A stretch of DNA of 58,583 bases, taken from the NCBI GenBank assembly GCA_035546535.1, contig DASZWQ010000155.1, forward strand, positions 1 to 58,583, written 5' to 3'. Numbering within the stretch: the stretch's first letter is position 1; every line of letters begins with the position of its first letter. Below, in pieces: positions 1-10,456 of this stretch. The stretch comes from Pirellulales bacterium (GTDB taxonomy: Bacteria; Planctomycetota; Planctomycetia; Pirellulales; JACPPG01). The notes under the pieces are model-generated. The model was not told where the DNA came from. It did not search any database and worked only from the letters and a program-made list of their open reading frames with translations. Made by a program: the position numbers and the translations under genes.

Positions 1-129
1 CACGACATGCACGCCACGATCCTGCATCTCTTGGGCCTGGATCACGAGCGGCTTACCTACCGCTTCGGCGGCCGCGATTTCCGCCTGACCGACGTACACG
101 GCCACGTGATCCGCGAAATCCTGGCTTAG
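1..129 (+). CDS. DUF1501 family protein, C-terminal fragment (5' end outside window)
   Basis: The first 42 codons in frame 1 end at a TAG at 127-129. The residues [18 protein letters not shown] followed by a tail reading [15 protein letters not shown] match the usual C-terminus of planctomycete DUF1501 proteins, which have an alkaline-phosphatase/sulfatase-like fold and usually carry a Tat signal. The HDxHATxLHLLGLD block is where these proteins present conserved histidines late in the fold. The start and most of the protein lie to the left of the window. The last two bases of the stop codon are also the first two bases of a long inverted repeat, so the gene ends directly in that element. Confidence 0.8.
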   Translation, partial: HDMHATILHLLGLDHERLTYRFGGRDFRLTDVHGHVIREILA

Positions 130-280
130 CAGCCTGTTGAAGAACTCAACGGGCTGCGACATCGCAGGGATGCGATGGCAAAATGTCGACGTAAGTCGTT
201 ATTTTGCGAGCCGTGCGAAGCTTTGCTTCGCACTTGGCGAGGTTGTAAAAAGCCACGAGGGCTTTTTTCAACAGGCTGCT
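128..280. repeat. 153-bp MITE-like element with 14-bp perfect terminal inverted repeats
   Basis: AGCAGCCTGTTGAA at 128-141 is the exact reverse complement of TTCAACAGGCTGCT at 267-280. Inside are two more perfect hairpins: GTGCGAAGC/GCTTCGCAC at 213-221 and 225-233, and AAAAAGCC/GGCTTTTT at 247-254 and 260-267. No open frame inside looks coding. The size, terminal inverted repeats and lack of coding capacity fit a non-autonomous miniature element or a palindromic intergenic repeat. No target-site duplication is obvious, and the left end lies inside the stop codon of the DUF1501 gene. Confidence 0.75.
247..268 (+). terminator. Hairpin plus T-run inside the repeat, possible terminator of the DUF1501 gene
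   Basis: An 8-bp perfect stem (AAAAAGCC with GGCTTTTT, loop ACGAG) ends in a run of six T. It lies about 120 bp after the DUF1501 stop. Because the T-run belongs to the stem and is matched by the A-run on the left, it could terminate transcription in either direction. Confidence 0.45.
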
Positions 281-580
281 AATTCCCCTCCGACGCTTCG
301 CGTCGTCCGGCTCGCGGTTCGTTTCGATTAGCAGCTCTAATGGAAGCGCCGGCTCGCAAGCGGTAACTCCGCGCGCAACTCGCAGGCTCCGCGAAAGCGC
401 GCGCGAAGCACTCAATCCGTAAAGCGATCACATTTTGGGCAATTCGCGCATAACTCCCAAAAAGTGGACGCCCCATTTTGCCGATAGCAATATCTGTTAC
501 CAAGTTCACCAGTTCCGCCAGGCTGCGTCATCGTGGCATTCAATCCAAAATGACGCCGAGCTAGGAGCCCATATCCAATC
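281..580. other. Intergenic interval without a recognised gene
   Basis: No open frame here has protein-like sequence on either strand. The left part (281-420) carries short palindromes such as GACGC-TTC-GCGTC and looks like decayed repeat sequence. The right part (420-580) is less GC-rich and should hold the promoter of the following small gene, but no convincing -35/-10 pair is visible. Confidence 0.5.
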
Positions 581-877
581 ATGGCGTGTACCGCACAGCG
601 GATCGACACGTTAGACAATTTGCGAAAATTTGTTAGCCAGACAATTTGCGATCACGAGCAACTCGAGGCAGACGCCTATGTGATGACCGAGATGGTGCTG
701 ACGCGTTCCGGAATGCCCTGCGGCCGCTATTACTGCCTGCACGGGCCGCGGGCCACAAAGTATTCAGCCATCTGGGTTAGCGAGCGCAACACGGTTTTGT
801 TCTACGATTCGACAGGCGAGCGTTTCTTGACGGCCGAAATCGAGGAGGCCCATCAGCTCGAGCTTTCGGCAGCATAG
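581..877 (+). CDS. Small planctomycete-type conserved protein of unknown function (98 aa)
   Basis: A 98-residue protein that starts MACTAQRIDTLDNLRKFV. The central part (GMPCGRYYCLHGPR and then ERNTVLFYDSTGERFL) resembles, from memory, a family of short cytosolic proteins seen in planctomycete genomes with no assigned role. It has no signal peptide and no membrane segment. Two cysteines sit in the PCGRYYC part. A weak AGGAG at 552-556 lies far upstream of the ATG, so the start is only moderately supported. It is followed by csrA on the same strand after 194 bp, but csrA has its own promoter, so an operon is uncertain. Confidence 0.65.
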   Translation: MACTAQRIDTLDNLRKFVSQTICDHEQLEADAYVMTEMVLTRSGMPCGRYYCLHGPRATKYSAIWVSERNTVLFYDSTGERFLTAEIEEAHQLELSAA

Positions 878-1008
878 TACCACTTAGTGTGCGTTGGTTC
901 TCACGCAGCCCAGAAGGCCGGATGCCCGCGGGCAGCGTGCCATAGAACCCCAAGATTTTCGTCCTCCTTGCGAAGTCGAGGAGGGCAAGAATTCGCGACC
1001 GCCGGGCA

Positions 1009-1035
1009 TTGACATGCACGGCGTAATTTTATACA
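1009..1035 (+). promoter_or_regulatory. Probable sigma-70-type promoter of csrA
   Basis: A consensus TTGACA lies at 1009-1014 and a TATACA hexamer at 1030-1035, spaced by 15 bp. A start just downstream would give a leader of roughly 30 nt. GGAGG at 1060-1064, 7 nt before the csrA ATG, is the ribosome binding site and fixes that start. Planctomycete promoters often deviate from this consensus, so the assignment is by sequence match only. Confidence 0.5.
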
Positions 1036-1071
1036 TATGTACACCATCATCATCGACATGGAGGTTGTCTC

Positions 1072-1275
1072 ATGCTCGTCCTGTCGCGAAGGGAAAACGA
1101 AAGAATCAAACTCGGTGACTCGATCGTTGTCACAGTCGTCCGAGTGAGCCGAGATAAGGTCCGATTAGGCATCGAAGCCCCCGCCGATATGCTGGTCCTT
1201 CGAGAGGAGCTCGAAACAGCTCCTGCCGCGGAATCGGCGAGCCCCAGTGAAGCCATCGGTGGCGCGAACTGTTGA
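1072..1275 (+). CDS. csrA: Carbon storage regulator CsrA (RNA-binding translational regulator)
   Basis: This 67-residue protein reads MLVLSRRENERIKLGDSI and continues with VTVVRVSRDKVRLGIEAP, the classical CsrA/RsmA beta-sheet core. Leu4 and Arg44, both important for RNA binding in the family, are present (Arg44 in VLREEL). CsrA is a homodimer that binds GGA motifs in mRNA leaders and changes translation or stability. The length is slightly above the usual 60 or so because of an acidic, alanine-rich tail after residue 48. GGAGG is 7 nt upstream of the ATG, and an intrinsic terminator follows about 100 bp after the stop. No csrB-like sponge RNA or fliW was seen nearby. The gene appears monocistronic. 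Confidence 0.95.
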   Translation: MLVLSRRENERIKLGDSIVVTVVRVSRDKVRLGIEAPADMLVLREELETAPAAESASPSEAIGGANC

Positions 1276-1377
1276 AGCGACAACGAGAGGCCCGTCCGTT
1301 ACACGCCGATTCCCCCTGAAAAACACGCATTTCGGCCGCGCTTAAACGGCGCGAAGGCCGATTGAACGCCAAAGATG

Positions 1378-1415
1378 CCTGGGCCGGAGTCCTCCCGGTC
1401 CAGGCGATTTTTTTT
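1378..1415 (+). terminator. Intrinsic terminator of csrA
   Basis: CCTGGGCCGG (1378-1387) pairs with CCGGTCCAGG (1395-1404) with one mismatch and a 7-nt loop. Three bases later a run of eight T occupies 1408-1415. This is a textbook rho-independent terminator about 100 bp downstream of the csrA stop. Its T-tract is also the start of the first unit of the tandem repeat that follows. Confidence 0.75.
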
Positions 1416-1480
1416 GCGCGCGGGGCACGGGCTTTTTTTGCGCGCGGGGCACGGGCTTTTTTTGCGCGCTTGGCACGGGC
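1409..1480. repeat. Three tandem copies of a 24-bp unit (T7 plus GC-rich block)
   Basis: Units lie at 1409-1432, 1433-1456 and 1457-1480. Each is seven T followed by GCGCGCGGGGCACGGGC. Units 1 and 2 are identical and unit 3 differs by a GG to TT change. The array abuts the csrA terminator hairpin. There are no unique spacers, so it is not a CRISPR. The unit is divisible by three, so frames stay open through it, but no real protein is apparent. Confidence 0.85.
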
Positions 1481-1647
1481 TCATGCCTGTGGCTTGCGCG
1501 ACCACGCGCGTGATCCGACTCTTTTGCTCGCCGACCATGCGAAGTAGCAGAAAACCGGGGTCCGGCACGCACCGCCATTGTCTGCGCGGCGGTTGCCGCA
1601 TCCTGTGGCACATCGGCCCTCCATGAATGCATCATCAATTGCTCATA

Positions 1648-1698
1648 TTTTCACATTTGAGTGAAAATCGTTGACAATTCGACGGCCACTCGGTTACT
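1648..1698 (+). promoter_or_regulatory. Putative promoter with operator-like palindrome upstream of the DUF1501-PPC-DUF1549-WD40 genes
   Basis: TTTTCAC (1648-1654) and GTGAAAA (1661-1667) form a perfect inverted repeat with a 6-bp spacer, directly followed by a consensus TTGACA at 1671-1676. A weak -10 candidate (GTTACT, 1693-1698) follows after 16 bp. The palindrome touches the -35 box, a usual place for a repressor or activator site. The leader to the ATG at 1946 would be about 240 nt. The rest of 1481-1945 shows no gene. Confidence 0.45.
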
Positions 1699-1945
1699 CT
1701 TTTTCCGGGGAATTGACTGTCGACGGGCCCCGGCCTGCTAGCAGACGGCCGTTCCCCAAAGCCCGCCGCCACGTTGGCCCGGCTCGCCTTTTGCACACCT
1801 GCGACCGCGGCTGCTGGCAACACAACACACACCTGTACAACCCAAAGTGCGAGTAACTCGCCGCCGCGGTGCCTGAGCGGAGGTCGATCGGAAGCGATCT
1901 CACCTGGCAGTCGCGGGATCACGGATTTCATCAGGAGGTGACTCG

Positions 1946-3244
1946 ATGTTTCGACTTCGCACCGGTCGTCGCGGATTTCTTTCGGTCGGGGCCGCTGGCT
2001 TGGGGCTCTCGTTGCCCGGCCTGCTGCGTATCCGCCAGGCCCAGGCCGAACAGAAGAACTACGAGCACATTTCCGCGAAAGCCCAGAGCGTGATTCACAT
2101 CTTCCTGCCGGGCGGAATGGCCCATCAGGAATCGTTCGATCCGAAGCCGTACGCTCCGATCGAATATCGCGGCGAACTTGGATCCGTGGCAACGAAGATT
2201 CCCGGGCAGCATTTTTCGGAGACGCTGCCCAAAACGGCCGAGATGGCCGACAAGATCACCGTGATCCGCTCGATGACCCACGGCGAAGCGGCCCACGAGC
2301 GCGGCACGCACAACATGTTCACCGGCTACAAGCCGTCGCCGGCCTTGGTGTTCCCGAGCATGGGAAGCGTCGTGAGCCACGAATACGGCCCGCGCAACAA
2401 CCTGCCGCCGTATGTCTGCATTCCCAACCAGTTGAACGAATATGCCGGCACGGGCTATCTGAGCTCTTCCTACGCTCCGTTCAGCCTGGGTTCGGCCCCG
2501 GAAGCGAAGGGCTTCCAGGTGCGCGACCTGAACATGGCCGGCGGCGTCGACGACGTGCGCTTCGACCGTCGCAAATCGGCGTTGGCCACGGTGAACGAAT
2601 ACTTCCATGCCAAGGAAAAGTCGGACGCGATCACGGCCATGGACACGTTCTACGAACGGGCCTATAGCCTGATCAGCTCGAAGGACGCGCGCGAGGCCTT
2701 CAATATCGACGCCGAGCCCGATGCCATCCGCGACGAGTACGGCCGTAACGAGGCCGGTCAGCGCATGCTGATGGCCCGCCGCCTGGTCACGGCCGGCGTA
2801 CGCTTCGTGGCGTTGACGTACTCGGGCTGGGACATGCACACGCAAATTGCCGCCGGTATGCGCGGTGCGCTGCCGGCTTTCGATCAGGGCTTCGCCACCT
2901 TGATCCGCGACCTGGATCGGATGGGCAAGCTCGACGAGACGCTGGTCATGGTGTCGACCGAATTCGGCCGCACGCCGAAGATCAACGGTAACGCCGGCCG
3001 CGACCACTGGCCCAAGGTCTTCAGCGTGGTCCTGGCCGGTGGCGGCATCAAGCGGGGGACGATCTACGGCTCGTCGAATGCCGTGGCCAGTGAGCCCGAG
3101 GACGACCCGATCGAGCCGCCCGATTTGGCAACCACGATCTATCACCAACTGGGAATCGTCGCCGACAAGGAGCTGATGGCGCCGGGGAACCGCCCGATCG
3201 AAATCGTCGACGGCGGCCAGGTGCGGAAGGAATTGCTCGCTTAA
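1946..3244 (+). CDS. DUF1501 family Tat-exported protein (cassette A)
   Basis: This 432-residue protein carries a twin-arginine signal: RTGRRGFLSVGAAGLGLS around residues 5-22, with likely cleavage after AQA near residue 35. The mature part has the alkaline-phosphatase/sulfatase-like DUF1501 fold: a GGMAHQESFDPKP block after the signal, GWDMHTQ in the middle, and EFGRTPKINGNAGRDHWP from residue 339. These acidic and histidine residues sit where related phosphatases bind metal, but no enzymatic activity is established for the family. AGGAGG at 1933-1938, 7 nt before the ATG, fixes the start. It is the first gene of four in the same direction, with gaps of 105, 112 and 166 bp. The residue set differs from the other two DUF1501 proteins in the window, so these are not recent duplicates. 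Confidence 0.9.
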   Translation: MFRLRTGRRGFLSVGAAGLGLSLPGLLRIRQAQAEQKNYEHISAKAQSVIHIFLPGGMAHQESFDPKPYAPIEYRGELGSVATKIPGQHFSETLPKTAEMADKITVIRSMTHGEAAHERGTHNMFTGYKPSPALVFPSMGSVVSHEYGPRNNLPPYVCIPNQLNEYAGTGYLSSSYAPFSLGSAPEAKGFQVRDLNMAGGVDDVRFDRRKSALATVNEYFHAKEKSDAITAMDTFYERAYSLISSKDAREAFNIDAEPDAIRDEYGRNEAGQRMLMARRLVTAGVRFVALTYSGWDMHTQIAAGMRGALPAFDQGFATLIRDLDRMGKLDETLVMVSTEFGRTPKINGNAGRDHWPKVFSVVLAGGGIKRGTIYGSSNAVASEPEDDPIEPPDLATTIYHQLGIVADKELMAPGNRPIEIVDGGQVRKELLA

Positions 3245-3349
3245 TCCGTTGGCGGCGGCGTCCGGCTTTCGTCGCGGACCAGGGAGCGTCCGGAGGGCGC
3301 CCGCGACAACAGGCAGCTTGCCAAACACTCGCAATGAGGTTCACCATCC

Positions 3350-5887
3350 ATGCGTAATGGCATGTTGATTTCGCGCGTCGCGCGCTGCGTATTGGTTCTG
3401 ACCGTTGCCGTGTCGTTAGCGACGTCGGCGGCCGACGCCGCCAGCCCCAGCGTCGGTTCGATCACCCCGGTCGGCGCGCAGCGCGGCGTCGAGACGGAGG
3501 TCACCTTCAACGGCGCCCGCCTGGCGGATGCCCAGGAGATCCTCTTCTATTCGCCGGGCTTCGAGGTGAAGGGGATGGAAGCCGCAGATAACGCCGTGAA
3601 GGTCAAGCTGGCGATCGCGGCCGACTGCCGACTTGGTCAACATGCCATGCGTCTGCGCACGGCCAGCGGCACCAGCGAGTTGCGAACGTTCTACGTCGGG
3701 GCTCTTCCGGAAATCAAAGAGGCCGAGCCGAACAGCGACTTCGCCCAGCCCCAAAAGATTGACCTGGGCGTGACCGTCAATGGCGTTGTCGACAACGAAG
3801 ACGTCGACTTCTTCGTGATCGACGCCAAGAAGGGCGAACGCATCACGGCCGAAATCGAAGGGATCCGGCTGGGCTATACGTTCTTTGATCCTTACGTGGC
3901 CATTCTCGATAAGCAGCGCTTCGAGCTGGCCAACTCGGACGACGCGGCCCTGGTCTGGCAAGATGGCGTGGCGGCCGTGATCGCTCCGGAAGATGGCAGC
4001 TACATCGTGCAAGTTCGCGAGACCGCCTACGGCGGCAACGGTTCGTGCATGTACCGGCTGCACGTAGGGCGATTCCCGCGCCCACGCGCGACGATTCCGG
4101 CCGGCGGAAGATATGGCGAGACCGTCGACGTTCGCGTCCTGGGTGACGTCGCCGGCGAGCGCACGCAGCAGATCGTTCTGCCCGCGTCCCCGACGCCAAA
4201 GTTCGGTTTTTTCGCGCAGGACGACCAAGGGATCGCCCCTTCGCCCAACGTTTTCCGCCTGGGCGACTTAGCGAACAAGATCGAGGCCGAGCCGAACAAT
4301 GATCCGGCCACGGCCACGGCCTTCGAAGCGCCGATCGCACTGGCGGGCGTTATCTCGCAGCCGGGCGATGTCGACTGCTTCAAGTTCACGGCCAAGAAAG
4401 GGCAGCAGTTCGACGTCCGCGTCCTGGCCCGCGGGATTCGTTCGCCGCTCGACCCGGTACTGAATATCAATCGCATCGGCGGGGCTGGCGTGGCCGGCAA
4501 CGACGACAGCGGCGGTCCGGACAGCTACGTCCGCCTGGCCGTGCCCGAGGACGACGAATACGTCATCTACGTGCAGGATCATCTAAAGAAAGGAGGCGTT
4601 GATTACGCCTACCGCGTGGAAATCACGCCCGTGAAACCACGGCTCGTGATGGGCCTGCCCGAGCGGTCGCAGTTCGTCGACATCACGATCGACGTTCCGC
4701 AGGGGAACCGCACGGCGGCGTTGGTGAGCGCGTCGCGGGCCGACTTCGGCGGCAACCTGATCGTCGATATCAAGGATCTGCCGCCGGGCGTAACCATTCA
4801 AACCGACAAGATGCCGGCGAATCAAACGATCGTGCCGGTGCTGTACACCGCGGCGGCCGATGCCCCGCTCGCCGGCCGCCTGGCCGACGTGGTGGGCCGG
4901 CACGAAGACCCGAATCAAAACATCGAAGGGCACTTGGAACAGACGACCTCGATGGTCCGCGGCCAGAACAACATCAATGTCTGGACGCATACGGCCGACC
5001 GGATGGCCGTGTCGCTGACGCAGGCCGTGCCCTATTCGATCGAGATCATTCAGCCCAAGGTGCCGATCGTGCGCGACGGCTCGATGGAGCTGAAGGTCAA
5101 GGCGACTCGCAAGGAGGGCTTCACCGCGCCGATCACGGTTTCGATGCTCTACAACCCGCCCGGCATCGGTTCCCCCAGCTCGGTGGCGATTCCCGAAGGC
5201 AAGGACGAGGTGATTCTGCCGCTGACGGCCAATAGCGGCGCGGAAGTGCGCGTTTGGAAAATTGCGGTCCTCGGCTCGGCCACGGTCGGTAACGGGCCAG
5301 TCACGGTCTCATCGCAACTGGCCGACCTGGAAATTGCCGAACCATTTGTCGGCTTTGCCTACACCGCCGCCGCGGTGGAAAAGGGGAAAGAAACCGACGT
5401 CGTGATCGCGGTCACCAAGAACAAGGATTTCGACGGTAACGCCAAGGTCGAGCTGCTTGGGCTGCCGAACGAAGTGACTTCGGTGCCGGGCGAGATCAAC
5501 AAAGACGCCAAGGAACTGTTGTTCCATGTGAAGACGACGGCCAACTCGCCGGCCGGCAAGCACAAGACGCTGCTCTCGCGGATCACGATCGTCGCGCAGG
5601 GAGAACCGATCACGCACATGATCGGCGGCGGCGAACTGCGCGTCGACGAACCGCTACCGCCCAAGGCGAACGAGCCGGCCGCTGCCGCCGCGGCGCCGAT
5701 GCCCATGCCCGCGGCCGACAAACCACCAGAGAAGCGTTTGACGCGATTGGAACAGTTGCGCCTCGACCGGCAAAAGGCGAAGGAAGCCGCCAAGCAACAA
5801 GCAGCGGCCGCCGCTGCCGAGCCGGCTCCTCCCGCGGAAGCGAAACCAGCCGAGGCGGCTGCGGCGGAGGCGAAGCCCGCGGGCTGA
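3350..5887 (+). CDS. Exported protein with two PPC (pre-peptidase C-terminal) domains and an Ala-rich tail
   Basis: An 845-residue protein with a Sec-type signal peptide (hydrophobic residues 8-25, likely cleavage after ADA near 30). A beta-sandwich region with GARL follows at 35-110. Two copies of the PPC signature come next: EAEPNSDFAQPQ near residue 124 and EAEPNNDPATA near 311, each followed by DVDFF or DVDCFKF, the usual beta-rich wall-binding or chaperone-like domain. From about 767 to the end it is an Ala/Pro/Glu-rich tail containing a short charged helix (RLTRLEQLRLDRQKAK). No protease domain is present, so PPC here is a structural surface module. It sits between the DUF1501 and DUF1549/DUF1553 genes and is probably co-transcribed and co-localised with them in the periplasm or at the surface. 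Confidence 0.85.
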   Translation: MRNGMLISRVARCVLVLTVAVSLATSAADAASPSVGSITPVGAQRGVETEVTFNGARLADAQEILFYSPGFEVKGMEAADNAVKVKLAIAADCRLGQHAMRLRTASGTSELRTFYVGALPEIKEAEPNSDFAQPQKIDLGVTVNGVVDNEDVDFFVIDAKKGERITAEIEGIRLGYTFFDPYVAILDKQRFELANSDDAALVWQDGVAAVIAPEDGSYIVQVRETAYGGNGSCMYRLHVGRFPRPRATIPAGGRYGETVDVRVLGDVAGERTQQIVLPASPTPKFGFFAQDDQGIAPSPNVFRLGDLANKIEAEPNNDPATATAFEAPIALAGVISQPGDVDCFKFTAKKGQQFDVRVLARGIRSPLDPVLNINRIGGAGVAGNDDSGGPDSYVRLAVPEDDEYVIYVQDHLKKGGVDYAYRVEITPVKPRLVMGLPERSQFVDITIDVPQGNRTAALVSASRADFGGNLIVDIKDLPPGVTIQTDKMPANQTIVPVLYTAAADAPLAGRLADVVGRHEDPNQNIEGHLEQTTSMVRGQNNINVWTHTADRMAVSLTQAVPYSIEIIQPKVPIVRDGSMELKVKATRKEGFTAPITVSMLYNPPGIGSPSSVAIPEGKDEVILPLTANSGAEVRVWKIAVLGSATVGNGPVTVSSQLADLEIAEPFVGFAYTAAAVEKGKETDVVIAVTKNKDFDGNAKVELLGLPNEVTSVPGEINKDAKELLFHVKTTANSPAGKHKTLLSRITIVAQGEPITHMIGGGELRVDEPLPPKANEPAAAAAAPMPMPAADKPPEKRLTRLEQLRLDRQKAKEAAKQQAAAAAAEPAPPAEAKPAEAAAAEAKPAG

Positions 5888-5999
5888 CGCGCAGTAACAA
5901 CCTACGTGCGATCACTGGATCGCCCTCGCCAACGAGGACTCGTCACGAGAAATGGGAACGCCACAGACGTTTGCAGGATGCTAGTGCAGGAGACTCGCC

Positions 6000-8441
<2,442 letters not shown>

Positions 8442-8607
8442 AGCGACTGCCAAACATCGGAACGGGGCTCGTGTGCCCTTGGCCGTGCTCGCGTAGCCAT
8501 GCGGGCCGCCTGCTCACGCGAGCCTGAGCCGGGCCCCCTGAAGCCGAGTTACCAATCGCGCAACCACGATCAGCAACCCTCATTAAACGACGAGCAAACG
8601 TGCAGTC

Positions 8608-10377
8608 ATGTCCCTTATATCTGCCAATATCCGCTTGTTGCCGGCGTTGACGCTCTCGATCGCCGCGGCTTTGCAGACTTGTGTGGTCGCGACGGCCGAA
8701 GAGGCAAAGCCCGACGACAAGGCCCAGGCCAAGGTCACCTACGAAGAGCACGTGCAGGCGATCTTTCGTCAGCATTGCTTTACGTGCCACGGTCCCGACA
8801 CGGCCAAGAGCGATCTACGGCTGGACAATTACGCCGCCATGATGCGCGGCGGCGCGAGCGGCGCGGTAATCGAACCGGGCGATGCCGATAGCTCGCGACT
8901 GTGGAAGCTCGTCTCGCACGAAGAGACGCCCGAGATGCCCCCCAAGCAGGACAAACTGCCCGAAGCGACGCTGGCGACGCTCAAGCAGTGGATCACACTC
9001 GGCGCGCTGGAGAAGGCCGGCTCGACCGCCAAAATCAAGGCGAAGCCGAAAATCGAAATGAAGGCGTCGGCCGGTGCCGGCAAGCCCGAGGGACCGCCCC
9101 CCATGCCGGAAGGATTAACGCGGCAACCGTCGGTTTACACCGTGCGTCCCGCGGCCGTCACGGCGCTGGCGGCCAGCCCCTGGGCCCCCTTGGTGGCCGT
9201 GGCCGGGCAGAAGCAGATCGTGCTTTACAACACCGACAACGCCCAACTCTTGGGCGTATTGGCCTTCCCCGAAGGAACGCCGCAGGTATTGCGCTTCAGC
9301 CGCTCGGGCACGGTACTCCTGGCCGGCGGCGGGCGCGACGGGCAATCCGGACGCGTCGTGCTGTTCGATGTGAAGAGTGGCCAGCGCATCACTGAAATCG
9401 GCGACGAGCTCGATACCGTCTTGGCCGCCGACATCAATGACGACCATACGCAAGTCGCCCTGGGCGGACCGCGCCGCGTGGTGAAGATCTACAATGTCGC
9501 CGACGGCGCGCTGGTCCACGAGATTCGCAAGCACACCGAGTGGATCACGGCAATCGAGTACAGCCCCGACGGCGTGCTCCTGGCCACGGCCGATCGCAAC
9601 GGGGGGATGTTCGTTTGGGAGGCGGAGACGGCGCGCGAGTACCAAAATCTGAAAGGGCACACGGCGTGCATCGGTGCGGTTAGTTGGCGCATCGACGGCA
9701 ATATCCTGGCCAGCACCAGCGAAGACGGCACGCTCAAGCTGTGGGAAATGGAGCAGGGGCAGGTGGTCAAGAACTGGGCCGCGCACGGCGGTGGCAGCCT
9801 GTCGGTACACTTCGCCATGGATGGGCGGCTCGTTTCCTGCGGCCGTGACAAGACAACCAAGATCTGGGACCAGAACGGCGCCCAGCAGCGGGCGCTCGAG
9901 GCCTTTGGCGACATCGCCTTGCGATCCGTCTTCGCTCACGACGGCGGACGCGTCGTTGCCGGCGATTGGACGGGCGAGATCCGCGTGTGGAACGCGTCCG
10001 ACGGGGCGCTCGTGACTAAGCTCGCCAGCAACCCGCCTACCTTGGCGATGCTGGCCGAGGCCGAGGCCGCGCGTGCCGCTGCCGCCAAAGTCGCGGCCGA
10101 GGCCGCCACGGCGGAACTTGCCGCCGCCCAAAAGGCGGCCGACGAAAAGACGGCCGCGGCGGCGGCGCTGGCCGAGCGACTGAAGGCGCTGCAGGCCGAA
10201 ATCGAGAAGGTTGCGACCGACAAGGCGGCCGCCGATAAGACACTGGCCGATAAGGCGGCCGCCGCTAAAGCGGCCGGGGACGCCGCGGCGGCGGCCGCGA
10301 GCGCCGCGGCCAGGGCTGCCGAAGAAAAAGCGGCCTACGATAAAACGCAGACGGCCCAAGCAAGCGCTTCGAATTAG
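8608..10377 (+). CDS. Exported planctomycete cytochrome c (PSCyt1)-WD40 protein with C-terminal Ala-rich coiled coil
   Basis: 589 residues. A signal peptide (residues 1-30) is followed by a cytochrome c-type domain with HCFTCHG (C57, C60, H61) and the usual DLRLDNYAAMMRGG and EMPPK elements. A linker leads to WD40 repeats from about 165 to 470; several blades are readable, for example GVLLATADRNGGMFVWE and NILASTSEDGTLKLWE. From about 475 to the end the chain is a long Ala/Lys/Glu helix, probably a coiled coil. The WD40 propeller could dock onto the preceding DUF1501 and DUF1549 proteins. The ribosome binding site is weak. It is the last gene of the cassette and converges with the small minus-strand gene that follows. 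Confidence 0.85.
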   Translation: MSLISANIRLLPALTLSIAAALQTCVVATAEEAKPDDKAQAKVTYEEHVQAIFRQHCFTCHGPDTAKSDLRLDNYAAMMRGGASGAVIEPGDADSSRLWKLVSHEETPEMPPKQDKLPEATLATLKQWITLGALEKAGSTAKIKAKPKIEMKASAGAGKPEGPPPMPEGLTRQPSVYTVRPAAVTALAASPWAPLVAVAGQKQIVLYNTDNAQLLGVLAFPEGTPQVLRFSRSGTVLLAGGGRDGQSGRVVLFDVKSGQRITEIGDELDTVLAADINDDHTQVALGGPRRVVKIYNVADGALVHEIRKHTEWITAIEYSPDGVLLATADRNGGMFVWEAETAREYQNLKGHTACIGAVSWRIDGNILASTSEDGTLKLWEMEQGQVVKNWAAHGGGSLSVHFAMDGRLVSCGRDKTTKIWDQNGAQQRALEAFGDIALRSVFAHDGGRVVAGDWTGEIRVWNASDGALVTKLASNPPTLAMLAEAEAARAAAAKVAAEAATAELAAAQKAADEKTAAAAALAERLKALQAEIEKVATDKAAADKTLADKAAAAKAAGDAAAAAASAAARAAEEKAAYDKTQTAQASASN

Positions 10378-10456
10378 CGCCGGCTGGGCCGTTTCTCGAT
10401 CAGCGATTCTGAGCCTGTTCCTTCCCAGAACGCTACGCTGTGCTTTTACTCGACTC

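Noticed and set aside
887..1000. GGA-containing hairpins upstream of csrA as possible CsrA-binding sites
   Set aside because: They lie before the likely promoter, so they would not be in the csrA mRNA.
1409..1480. Tandem array considered as CRISPR
   Set aside because: Contiguous units without spacers and no cas genes in the window.
1362..1626. Short overlapping frames through the 24-bp tandem repeat, giving repetitive peptides
   Set aside because: Open only because the unit is a multiple of three; no start signal and no protein-like composition.
1931..3334. 467-aa open frame antisense to the DUF1501 gene of cassette A
   Set aside because: High-GC mirror frame rich in Arg, His, Asp and Val with no domain; the plus-strand gene has RBS, Tat signal and family motifs.
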